From DYJK01 sp040755055 (GTDB lineage Bacteria > Bacteroidota > Ignavibacteria > Ignavibacteriales > Melioribacteraceae): DNA of 64,000 bases. The stretch is taken from assembly GCA_040755055.1 (NCBI GenBank), contig JBFMBS010000018.1, positions 25,037-89,036 of the forward strand. The letters are read 5' to 3'. Both the position numbers and the translations under genes were made by a program. Positions 29,107-36,541 of this stretch are shown piece by piece. The notes beneath the pieces are model-generated. The model searched no databases and was not told where the DNA came from. It saw only the letters and a program-made list of their open reading frames with translations. Position 1 is the stretch's first letter, and the number at the start of each line of letters is the position of its first letter.

Positions 29107-29188
29107 TTCATAAGTAATTAAATCTTTTGTTTACTGTAGCAAACAAATTGTTTATTTTTAATTTAAAAATATCTACACGTAATCTTAT

Positions 29189-31540
29189 ATGGCGACCGGT
29201 ATTAAATCTGAAATCATAATCAGGTTAAATGAGTTAATTGAGTTTGCGAAAAAAGGCGACGAATTCTTCCCGGATGAAATTTGTAACTTCTTAGCAAACG
29301 ATTATGACCTTCAAGCTGTAGTTGTTTTTTCTGCTGACAAAAACAACTCTCTCACTGTCCTCGGCAAATCTAACGGTGCTAGAAAGAATTTTATCAAGGG
29401 CTCGGTTTTTATTTGTAATGAATGTAAGACGTTAAAAGATAATTCCGAACTTGAATTTTTATCCGATTCCAATTGCAAAGCTCAAATATCGGATTATCTA
29501 GTTAACGAAGGTTGTGTGCAAATAAAACCTTCCGGTAACGAAAGAATACTTTTCAAGGTTGCAAAAAAATCCACGATAACTAAAGCAGAAAAGGATTCTC
29601 TACTCAAAATAATAAACATGGTCGGCTTCATCTTCAAAATTTGGAGCGAAGCTAAGGGTGGAGTTACACTCTCCCCTTTTAATATTTCAAAATTAATCGG
29701 CGATGCCTCGCAAGAACTAAAGAACAGTGCCAACTCAATAATCGGGTTTACATCTATCCTTAACGAAGAAAATCTCTCTTCGTCATATTCGGAATACTTA
29801 AATTCTATAAAAAAGAATGCTCAAAGTATTTTACTTAACGTTAATGATCTAAATGAAATTTCTAAAGCGGAATCCGGCAATCTAACTTCGTCTGTTAAAA
29901 AAGTAAGTATTCAAAATACTGTTAATGATATTGTAAATTTATTTAAGAATAAACTTACTTCACACAACGTAACTTTTAAGGTTTCCATACAAGAAAGTCT
30001 TGCTAAACAAATCGATATCGATGATCAAAAATTAAGATATGTTTTAAGCAACCTACTTTTTCTCTCTTCTAATCTCACCGAAAAAGGTGAAATAGCCGTA
30101 AGTGCAGAAGCTGTTCCAAATAAAAAAATAAAATTTACTATTGCAGATAATGGACTAACATTAAACAGCGAAGTTCAAAATCATCTCTTCGAGCCGTTCG
30201 CGCTTTCAAAAATAAACGAGGTAAAAATCACAAGTTTAAGCGGACTAAGCTTAACTTTAGTTAAAAAATACGTAAATTTCTTAGGGGGAGAAATAAATGT
30301 ATCGAGTAACGCCGGGCAAGGTACAATATACAATTTCACAATAAGTGGAGAAGTGATGTCTCAAATAGAATCGACAATATCCCAGCTTCCGAAACCTACT
30401 ACCAAAAATAAAGTCTTAGTTATTGAGGACGATTATGCAACATCAAAGCTGCTCAGTAATTATTTGAATAAATGGGGCTATGACCCTACAATCGTCAGCA
30501 CCGAAGAGCAAGCGTTCACAATAATTAATAATGAACATTTGCTCGCTGTTATTTTAGATATTGAAATTCCGAATGCCAACGGTCTTGAGCTCCTTAAGAA
30601 AATACATGACCATCACAATACTAAGAATGTGCCGGTAATTGTCTGTTCTATTGAACCGGAACAGCAAAAAGCATTCATGATGGGTGCAGTTGAATATTTT
30701 GTAAAACCAATAAATTATAATTACTTAGTTGAAGTATTGACAAGCTATAAACTCCGCAAAGATTCTAATATACTCTGCGTAGATGATGATCTCCCTACTT
30801 TGAATTTAGTTAAACAAGCAATCGAAGTTGCCGGCTTTAACGCTGTTGCCGAAAACGTTTCCGCAAATGTTATGAATCTAATCAAAGATAAACAGATTGA
30901 TCTCGCTATTGTCGATCTTGATATGCCTACACCAAACGGATTTGAATTGATCAAATTGATTAAATCTGAAAAACGGTTTGCTCACTTGCCAATTATAATT
31001 TATACCGGCAAAGAAAATTATCGAGAAGATTTGTATAAGATCGAAGGATTGTTTGAAGAATTGCTTGATAAACGTTCTACCAATATTGAGGACCTTGCAG
31101 ATACAATCAATGCTATGATTAATCGTTACGAGGTACCTCCACCGGTAAGCGAAGTAATTCATAAAAAAGGCGGAACAAAAATATTGCTAGCTGAAGATTA
31201 TAAACATTCACAGATTATTGTTACACGTCTCCTTAAAAAAAATAATTTTGAAGATATAGTTGTTGTTGAAAACGGCGAAGACGCAGTTAAAATGGCCAGA
31301 GATGATAAATTCGACCTGATATTGATGGATATGCAGATGCCAATCATGAACGGATTTGAAGCCACTGAAAAAATCCGCCTGATGCCTGAATATAAAAGTA
31401 CGCCTATTATCGCATTGACTGCTTTTGCTATGAAAGGTGACCGCGAAAAATGTCTTGAAGCCGGTGCTACGGATTATATCCCAAAACCAATCGACAGCAA
31501 AGAATTTATTGAGAAGGTAAAATACTACACTAACGCATAG
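29189..31540 (+). CDS. Degenerate histidine-kinase-like protein with three receiver domains
   Basis: A 783-residue cytoplasmic protein with a GAF-like N-terminus (~15-150), kinase-like core (~165-390) and receivers at ~408-520, ~527-645 and ~663-780. The kinase core is probably inactive. The H-box reads SQELKNSAN, with Gln175 where His is expected. The second N-box Asn is replaced (SNLLFLSSNL), the G1 box is DNGLTL instead of DTGIGI, and G2 reads SGLSLTL. Receivers 1 and 3 keep the phosphoacceptor Asp (VILDIE, ILMDMQMP), Ser/Thr and Lys; receiver 2 keeps Asp and Thr but its Lys-Pro is altered. It is more likely a phosphate acceptor or scaffold than a kinase. There is no adjacent kinase gene. 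Confidence 0.85.
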   Translation: MATGIKSEIIIRLNELIEFAKKGDEFFPDEICNFLANDYDLQAVVVFSADKNNSLTVLGKSNGARKNFIKGSVFICNECKTLKDNSELEFLSDSNCKAQISDYLVNEGCVQIKPSGNERILFKVAKKSTITKAEKDSLLKIINMVGFIFKIWSEAKGGVTLSPFNISKLIGDASQELKNSANSIIGFTSILNEENLSSSYSEYLNSIKKNAQSILLNVNDLNEISKAESGNLTSSVKKVSIQNTVNDIVNLFKNKLTSHNVTFKVSIQESLAKQIDIDDQKLRYVLSNLLFLSSNLTEKGEIAVSAEAVPNKKIKFTIADNGLTLNSEVQNHLFEPFALSKINEVKITSLSGLSLTLVKKYVNFLGGEINVSSNAGQGTIYNFTISGEVMSQIESTISQLPKPTTKNKVLVIEDDYATSKLLSNYLNKWGYDPTIVSTEEQAFTIINNEHLLAVILDIEIPNANGLELLKKIHDHHNTKNVPVIVCSIEPEQQKAFMMGAVEYFVKPINYNYLVEVLTSYKLRKDSNILCVDDDLPTLNLVKQAIEVAGFNAVAENVSANVMNLIKDKQIDLAIVDLDMPTPNGFELIKLIKSEKRFAHLPIIIYTGKENYREDLYKIEGLFEELLDKRSTNIEDLADTINAMINRYEVPPPVSEVIHKKGGTKILLAEDYKHSQIIVTRLLKKNNFEDIVVVENGEDAVKMARDDKFDLILMDMQMPIMNGFEATEKIRLMPEYKSTPIIALTAFAMKGDREKCLEAGATDYIPKPIDSKEFIEKVKYYTNA

Positions 31541-31547
31541 GAATGGA

Positions 31548-31691
31548 GATCGTCTCAAAACTAATGTCCCCAAATCCGCGTAAATCCGTTTGAATCAGAG
31601 CTTGCCCGCCGTTTTGTTGGCGGGTTATCCGCGTGCCATTCTTTCACGTAGTGATGTCTATACCACAAAAAATATTAGTTTTGAGACGGTC
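31548..31691. repeat. 144-bp element with near-perfect 18-bp terminal inverted repeats (family B)
   Basis: GATCGTCTCAAAACTAAT (31548-31565) pairs with its reverse complement at 31674-31691 with one mismatch. The interior shares the 37-base stretch around GCCCGCCGTTTTGTTGGCGGG with the element at 26770-26921, followed in both by 'gcgtgc.att'. The left half differs and includes 'atccgcgtaaatccgttt', a phrase of the dispersed intergenic repeats. It lies between the pseudo-kinase and gltX. Confidence 0.75.
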
Positions 31692-31773
31692 TTTTACATT
31701 TTCATCTTCTCCAAATTAATTGACTCATCTTTTTTATATTTGTCCACATGAAAAATAATTATAGGGATATTTT

Positions 31774-33273
31774 GTGACTGATATTCGTGTTCGTTTTGCA
31801 CCCTCACCTACCGGGTACCTCCACGTCGGTGGACTTCGTACTGCACTTTACAATTATCTTTTTGCAAAAAAGAACAACGGCAAATTTATTTTACGAATTG
31901 AAGACACAGACCGCAACCGCTACGTTGAAGGCGCGGTCGAAAATTTAATTAAAGCACTCAAATGGGCTGGACTTGAGTACGATGAAGGTCCCGATGCCGG
32001 CGGAGATTTTGGTCCGTACATGCAATCGCAACGTTTGGAGATTTACAAAAAGCACGCAGATGAGTTAATTGCAAAAGGACACGCTTATTATTGTTTTTGC
32101 ACACCCGAAAGATTACAAAGTTTGCGCGAAGAACAAGAGAAACAAAAACTGCCGCAAGCAAAATATGATAAACATTGTCTGTCACTTTCAAAATCAGAAG
32201 TAGAAAAAAAATTACAAAGCGACATACCGCACGTCGTCCGGTTGAATGTTCAACCGAATCAGAGAATTGTGTTTGATGATATTATCCGCGAACGTGTTGA
32301 ATTTGACAGCAGCAATGTTGATGATCAGGTGTTGATAAAAAGCGACGGCTACCCTACTTATCATCTCGCAAATGTTGTGGATGATCATTTGATGCAGATT
32401 AGTCATGTAATCCGCGGCGAAGAATGGCTCTCCTCTACCCCAAAACATGTTTTGTTGTATGATGCTTTCGGATGGAAACGACCAAAGTTTGCACACTTGC
32501 CTTTACTGTTGAATCCCGATAAATCAAAACTGAGCAAGCGGCAAGGCGATGTTGCTGTTGAAGATTACCGCGATAAAGGATTTTTGAAAGATGCACTCGT
32601 AAATTTTGTTGCACTGCTCGGATGGAACGCCGGCGACGACAAAGAATTCTATTGCATGAACGAGTTGATCGAAAAATTTTCGCTTGAACGCGTTAATAAA
32701 TCCGGCGCCGTTTTCGATCTTCAAAAATTAAATTGGCTTAATGCCGAACATTTACGGAAAATGGATGATCAAATAATTTTACAATTACTCAAACGAGAAA
32801 TTCTCAATTCTGAATTCCCCGTCTCGCCAGACGCAAGTCGGAGCGGGTCAATTCTCAATTTACCGGATAACTATCTTCTCCAGGTAATCTCTGCAATGAA
32901 AGAACGCGTTAGTTTTGTTAAGGAATTCATAACAACTTGCCAATATTTCTATACTGCACCGGTAGAGTACGAACAAAAGTCAGTTGAGAAGAACTGGAAA
33001 ACTGATACACCGGAACAATTAAAGAAATTACGCGAAGCTTTTGCCTCACTTAATAACCCCTCAAAAGAAGATTACGAACACACACTTGCAAAAATTGCGG
33101 AGGAATTAAATATCGGCAAAGGTAAACTGATTCATCCGCTCCGACTTGCAGTTTCCGGACAAAGTACCGGACCCGGCATGTTCGATCTCCTTTTTATTCT
33201 CGGCAAAGATGAAGTGGTAAAACGGATTGATACTGCTATAGAAAAAATTGTTTTAAGAGATGGAAGCTTTTAA
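31774..33273 (+). CDS. gltX: Glutamate--tRNA ligase
   Basis: This 499-residue class Ic synthetase attaches glutamate to tRNA-Glu. It carries the HIGH-type motif in PSPTGYLHVGGLRTALYN and the KMSKS-type motif KLSKR near residue 252. The start is GTG at 31774, preceded by an AGGGAT ribosome-binding sequence; 'VTDIRVRFAPSPTG' is the normal N-terminus. Oddity: between residues ~343 and ~363 (32800-32862) there is an in-frame insert of repeat-like DNA encoding FPVSPDASRSGS, before NLPDNYLLQV resumes the family sequence. A palindrome overlaps the stop codon. A separate glnS gene means this enzyme need not mischarge tRNA-Gln. Confidence 0.95.
   Translation: MTDIRVRFAPSPTGYLHVGGLRTALYNYLFAKKNNGKFILRIEDTDRNRYVEGAVENLIKALKWAGLEYDEGPDAGGDFGPYMQSQRLEIYKKHADELIAKGHAYYCFCTPERLQSLREEQEKQKLPQAKYDKHCLSLSKSEVEKKLQSDIPHVVRLNVQPNQRIVFDDIIRERVEFDSSNVDDQVLIKSDGYPTYHLANVVDDHLMQISHVIRGEEWLSSTPKHVLLYDAFGWKRPKFAHLPLLLNPDKSKLSKRQGDVAVEDYRDKGFLKDALVNFVALLGWNAGDDKEFYCMNELIEKFSLERVNKSGAVFDLQKLNWLNAEHLRKMDDQIILQLLKREILNSEFPVSPDASRSGSILNLPDNYLLQVISAMKERVSFVKEFITTCQYFYTAPVEYEQKSVEKNWKTDTPEQLKKLREAFASLNNPSKEDYEHTLAKIAEELNIGKGKLIHPLRLAVSGQSTGPGMFDLLFILGKDEVVKRIDTAIEKIVLRDGSF
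32800..32862 (+). repeat. In-frame palindromic-repeat-like insert inside gltX
   Basis: This segment combines AT-rich blocks (AATTCTGAATT and CAATTCTCAATTT) with a GC-rich core starting CCCCGTCTCGCC and ending GAGCGGG. The same 12-base core start occurs in the coding strand of the dehydrogenase gene at the right edge, in a different reading frame. Typical GltX proteins do not have a Ser/Pro/Arg-rich loop like this. Boundaries are approximate. Confidence 0.6.
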
Positions 33274-33282
33274 AAAGCTTCC
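33262..33282 (+). terminator. Palindrome overlapping the gltX stop codon
   Basis: GGAAGCTTTT-A-AAAAGCTTCC is a perfect 10-base inverted repeat that includes the gltX stop codon and is followed by 'agctttt'. It is a plausible intrinsic terminator, although the T-run is short. Confidence 0.5.
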
Positions 33283-33827
33283 AGCTTTTCGTGCTACTGT
33301 TGACAAAAAACAAAACTTGGATTATGTTATCACCAACTTTTTGAAGAACTAATCTTCCGCTCTTCCAAGCTTCTTAACTTCAAGCGGAAGAAAAAAGTTG
33401 TGAGGGCATTAATGATTTCGTTTCCACTTCAGTCATTTCAAACATCGCTTTTCCATCTTGTCATTCGTGCAAATCATTTTTATTCTGCCCCACTGCAAAA
33501 CCAACACACGCAAAAAGATTTTGGAAATAGATTTAACAGCAATGATTTATACGAATTTGTTGCAAAACTCTCAGCCACTCTGCGGCTTCTCGGCAAACTC
33601 TGCGGTTAAAGCTTTTCACGCAAAGATCGCAAGGAAAACGCAAAGGTCGCAAAAAAAGGAACAGTTTTTTAAGTTATGCAACACGAAATGAAGCATTGAG
33701 ACAAAACAATCAAGAACAGAATAAAAATATTAGGTGCAATTGCCGCTTTATATTTTTTTGTCTCAACCCAGCTTGGAGCTGGCAAGTTCAGATAAAACAC
33801 TTAACGTTACACAAATAAAGGTAGAAT
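33283..33827. other. Gene-free 545-bp stretch with several repeat fragments
   Basis: No convincing gene. Contents: an inverted repeat CTTCCGCT/AGCGGAAG (33354-33361 and 33383-33390); a stretch at about 33585-33660 made of phrases such as 'ctctgcgg', 'cacgcaaagatcgcaag' and 'cgcaaaggtcgcaaa', which recur in other intergenic regions here; and the inverted repeat at 33697-33766. Short open frames here have no start context or recognisable sequence. Confidence 0.6.
33697..33766. repeat. 70-bp inverted repeat ending in TTGAGACAAAA
   Basis: TTGAGACAAAA (33697-33707) and TTTTGTCTCAA (33756-33766) form an 11-base perfect inverted repeat around a 48-base A+T-rich core. The GTCTCAA terminus is reminiscent of family B at 26770 and 31548, so it may be a shorter derivative. 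Confidence 0.5.
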
Positions 33828-34205
33828 ATGATATTCACAATCGCTCAATTATTAGCTGGTAATGATCAAGTTTTTACATATTACCAATTAGCAAAAAAAC
33901 GATGGGAAGCAATTCTTAATCAAGAGGGCTATAGGGATATAGCTTCTTTATCGAAAAAGTTATCAGATGAGCAAATCTGGTTTGAACACAATTGTGGTGG
34001 AAGAACTCTTGGTCAAGAAATTATGGCGATAACGGGTATTGCACAATTTTATGACATTCATATTGGCTTTGATAAAACAAATGATAAAGCAATGTTTGTT
34101 TATGAAGCTTTTGCAAGAAGTTATTGTAGTTTAGAAGTTAAATACTATGCTAGTGATACCGCCAAAGAATATGGATTAATTGAGAGAGGTAGACATGATT
34201 TCTAA
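33828..34205 (+). CDS. Hypothetical protein paired with RelA/SpoT-like gene
   Basis: This 125-residue protein (start ATG 33828) is not recognised. It is predicted cytoplasmic and mixed alpha/beta, with no membrane segment or signal. Its only striking segment is FEHNCGGRTLGQEIMAITGIA near the middle. The gene overlaps the start of the RelA/SpoT-like gene by 11 bases, which indicates coupled translation and often a functional partnership. In toxic small alarmone synthetase systems the partner gene is an antitoxin, so that is the leading hypothesis. A substrate-supplying enzyme or an unrelated protein remains possible. Confidence 0.65.
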   Translation: MIFTIAQLLAGNDQVFTYYQLAKKRWEAILNQEGYRDIASLSKKLSDEQIWFEHNCGGRTLGQEIMAITGIAQFYDIHIGFDKTNDKAMFVYEAFARSYCSLEVKYYASDTAKEYGLIERGRHDF

Positions 34206-34992
34206 AGACTACCCTCAGGATTATAATTATGACAAATATGTTGAATGGCATGAAAAAAATATAAAAAATGACGTTCCTTTAATTGAAAATATAGACAAAT
34301 TTAGGAATGAATTAAAAAAAGATTATAGGACATATTTTAATCAAATTGGTCAACTTCTTACTCAAATAAATTCTTATTGTAGCAAAGAGATAAAAATACA
34401 GTATAAAGATATCGTAAAAGGCGAAAATCAATTGCCGCTTCAAGAAATCTCATCAGATGAAAATAGTATTAGCTATGATAATTTATTCAAACCGACCAAA
34501 TCAATTGTAGACAAACTATGGCGCAAGAATCATGATTTGAATAGTGATTTCATCAACATCTCAAATATAAAGTTGTATGTAAAAGATTTAGCGAGAACTA
34601 GCGTTGTATGCCCGTCACTTTTGTATGCTAAATTCTTTGCTGAAAGATTGAAACAATGGAAAACTGTAATTGAACCCGATGATATTACAAAACATCTTCC
34701 AAAGATAATTGATGTTGTCGTTGACGATGAAGCCAAGTTGGCAAGTGGATATTTCGCTTATCATTCAACCATTTCTTTCGAGAATGATAATTTTATTGAA
34801 ATACAGATATATTCTCAATTAAGCTCTATCTGGCGAAATTTATCTCATAATATATATGCGAATTCAAGATTGGGAAATATTGAACAAGAGGGATTTGGCA
34901 AAACAAATACGCGACTAGTGTCTCTCGGGCATATGTTGCATTTAGCTGAATGTGAGATTGAAAGAATACAAAAAGAAATTATTAGCAAATAA
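34195..34992 (+). CDS. RelA/SpoT-like synthetase domain protein
   Basis: The 265-residue protein shows the order of motifs of a (p)ppGpp-synthetase fold: 'KPTKSIVDKLWRK' (~98-110, basic substrate-binding region), 'VKDLARTSVV' (Asp131, Arg134), 'GYFAYHST' (from Gly185, equivalent to GYxxxH) and 'IEIQI' with Glu202 followed by a Trp/His segment (WRNLSHNIYA). There is no HD hydrolase, TGS or ACT domain, so it is a small stand-alone synthetase type. I chose the ATG at 34195 with GAGAGAGG upstream; a TTG at 34180 would add five residues. Members of this fold make alarmones, toxic (pp)pApp, or pyrophosphorylate tRNA; which applies cannot be read here. Identification rests on motifs alone. Confidence 0.68.
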   Translation: MISKDYPQDYNYDKYVEWHEKNIKNDVPLIENIDKFRNELKKDYRTYFNQIGQLLTQINSYCSKEIKIQYKDIVKGENQLPLQEISSDENSISYDNLFKPTKSIVDKLWRKNHDLNSDFINISNIKLYVKDLARTSVVCPSLLYAKFFAERLKQWKTVIEPDDITKHLPKIIDVVVDDEAKLASGYFAYHSTISFENDNFIEIQIYSQLSSIWRNLSHNIYANSRLGNIEQEGFGKTNTRLVSLGHMLHLAECEIERIQKEIISK

Positions 34993-35083
34993 TATTTGTA
35001 TAACCTCTATTAAACGTTAAAAGTCTCCAATAAAAGGCATCGAGGCAAGCAAAAAAAATCAAAACAAATTTAATACTCTGCAC

Positions 35084-35124
35084 TCTACGTTCTTCACTCT
35101 ACACTCGTTCGTTCTACACTCGCA
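35084..35124. repeat. Degenerate CACTCTAC-type short tandem repeat
   Basis: Phrases 'cactctac', 'cactctacactcg' and 'ctacactcg' follow one another. The repeat runs into the end of gltD: the last codons and the TAG stop of gltD are read from it (cgagtgtag on the coding strand). Confidence 0.5.
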
Positions 35125-36541
35125 AGAATTGATTAACCGAAGCGGCAACTCTTCTGCCGTGATTAATTGCACGAACCACAAGCGAAGCGCCCGTCATTGA
35201 ATCGCCGGTTGCAAAAAATCCCGGCTCGGTTGTTTTGTAATCTTTATCGACAACAATATTGCCTCTGTTATCGGTTGCAATGTTTAGTTCCTTCACAAGA
35301 TTTCCGTGTTCAACATGTAAGAATCCCATTGCAAGCAGAATCAAATCGGCTTTCATAAAAATATTTGAATCGGGCACATCAACAAATTTTCTCATTCCGT
35401 TTTTATCCGGCTCGGTCCATTCCAACTTGCTGAAATTAATTCCGGCAACTGTTCCGTTATTGCTCTCAAAATTCTTTGCCATAAGAGACCAATGCCGTTC
35501 GCATCCTTCATCATGCGAAGAAGAAGTAAACAAAATTTGAGGCCATTGAGGCCATGTGTTGTAGCCCATTCTTTCTTTTGGCGGCTGCGGAAGAATTTCA
35601 ACTTGAGTAATTGAGACCGCGCCTTGCCTTCTCGATGTACCGACACAATCTGAGCCGGTATCGCCGCCGCCGATAACAATTACATGTTTCCCTTTTGCAC
35701 TTATTCTTTTTTCTTCGGGAATATGATCGCCGGCGTTCAATTTATTTTGCTGTGTTAAAAATTCCATCGCGTAATGAATTCCCTTCAACTCTCTGCCGGG
35801 AATTTCCAAATTTCTTGGAATGGTTGCACCGGCTGCAATCACAACCGCATCAAAAGTTCTCTTCAGATATTTGGGAGAGATATCGATTCCAACATCGACT
35901 CCGGGTTCAAACACAACTCCTTCTGCTTTCATCTGTTCCAATCTTCTATCGATCACAGACTTCTCAAGTTTGAAATCAGGAATACCGTATCGCAGCAATC
36001 CGCCGATGCGGTCACTCTTTTCAAAAACCGTAACATCGTGACCGGCACGAGCAATCTGTTGAGCCGCTGCAAGTCCGGCCGGACCCGAACCAATTACCGC
36101 AACATTCTTCCCGGTTTTTACCGGCGCGGGCTGAGGAACAATCCATCCTTCTTTCCATCCCCTTTCAACTATTTGCAGTTCGATGTGCTTAATCGAAACC
36201 GGCGATTGATTAATCGAAAGTGTACACGAATGCTCGCACGGTGCCGGGCAAACCCTTCCCGTAAATTCAGGAAAGTTAATTGTTGAGTGGAGTAGATCGA
36301 GCGCAGCTTTCCATTGATTACGATAGACCATATCGTTCCAATCCGGAATGCGGTTGTTAACCGGGCATCCGTACGAATGGCAATACGGAATTCCGCAATC
36401 CATACAGCGCGCAGCTTGATTTATAATTTTATCTTCCGGTAAAAGGGTTTCAAATTCCTTGAAGTTCTTTACCCTTTCATCAACCGGCAGTTTAGATGGG
36501 TTCTCTCTTTCAAATTCCAAAAATCCGGTAGGTTTAGCCAT
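35114..36541 (-). CDS. gltD: Glutamate synthase small subunit
   Basis: This 475-residue NADPH-dependent subunit passes electrons from NAD(P)H through FAD and Fe-S clusters to GltB. N-terminal Cys motifs CMDCGIPYCHSYGCP and CPAPCEHSC bind the [4Fe-4S] clusters. GSGPAGLAAAQQIARAG (~155) is the FAD-binding Rossmann motif, and VIGGGDTGSDCVGTS (~300) binds NAD(P)H. I use the ATG at 36541, preceded by a strong GGAGG; an upstream extension lies in gltB. The gene overlaps the gltB stop by eight bases. The final Arg-Val and stop codon are supplied by a short tandem repeat. Confidence 0.97.
   Translation of the reverse strand: MAKPTGFLEFERENPSKLPVDERVKNFKEFETLLPEDKIINQAARCMDCGIPYCHSYGCPVNNRIPDWNDMVYRNQWKAALDLLHSTINFPEFTGRVCPAPCEHSCTLSINQSPVSIKHIELQIVERGWKEGWIVPQPAPVKTGKNVAVIGSGPAGLAAAQQIARAGHDVTVFEKSDRIGGLLRYGIPDFKLEKSVIDRRLEQMKAEGVVFEPGVDVGIDISPKYLKRTFDAVVIAAGATIPRNLEIPGRELKGIHYAMEFLTQQNKLNAGDHIPEEKRISAKGKHVIVIGGGDTGSDCVGTSRRQGAVSITQVEILPQPPKERMGYNTWPQWPQILFTSSSHDEGCERHWSLMAKNFESNNGTVAGINFSKLEWTEPDKNGMRKFVDVPDSNIFMKADLILLAMGFLHVEHGNLVKELNIATDNRGNIVVDKDYKTTEPGFFATGDSMTGASLVVRAINHGRRVAASVNQFLRV

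Noticed and set aside
31749..31778. Nine-codon leader ORF overlapping the gltX GTG start
   Set aside because: It has no repeated regulatory codons, no attenuator hairpin and no ribosome-binding site; probably chance.
33400..33691. Two overlapping small open frames between gltX and the 125-residue gene
   Set aside because: Their sequence consists of dispersed repeat phrases and has no ribosome-binding site.
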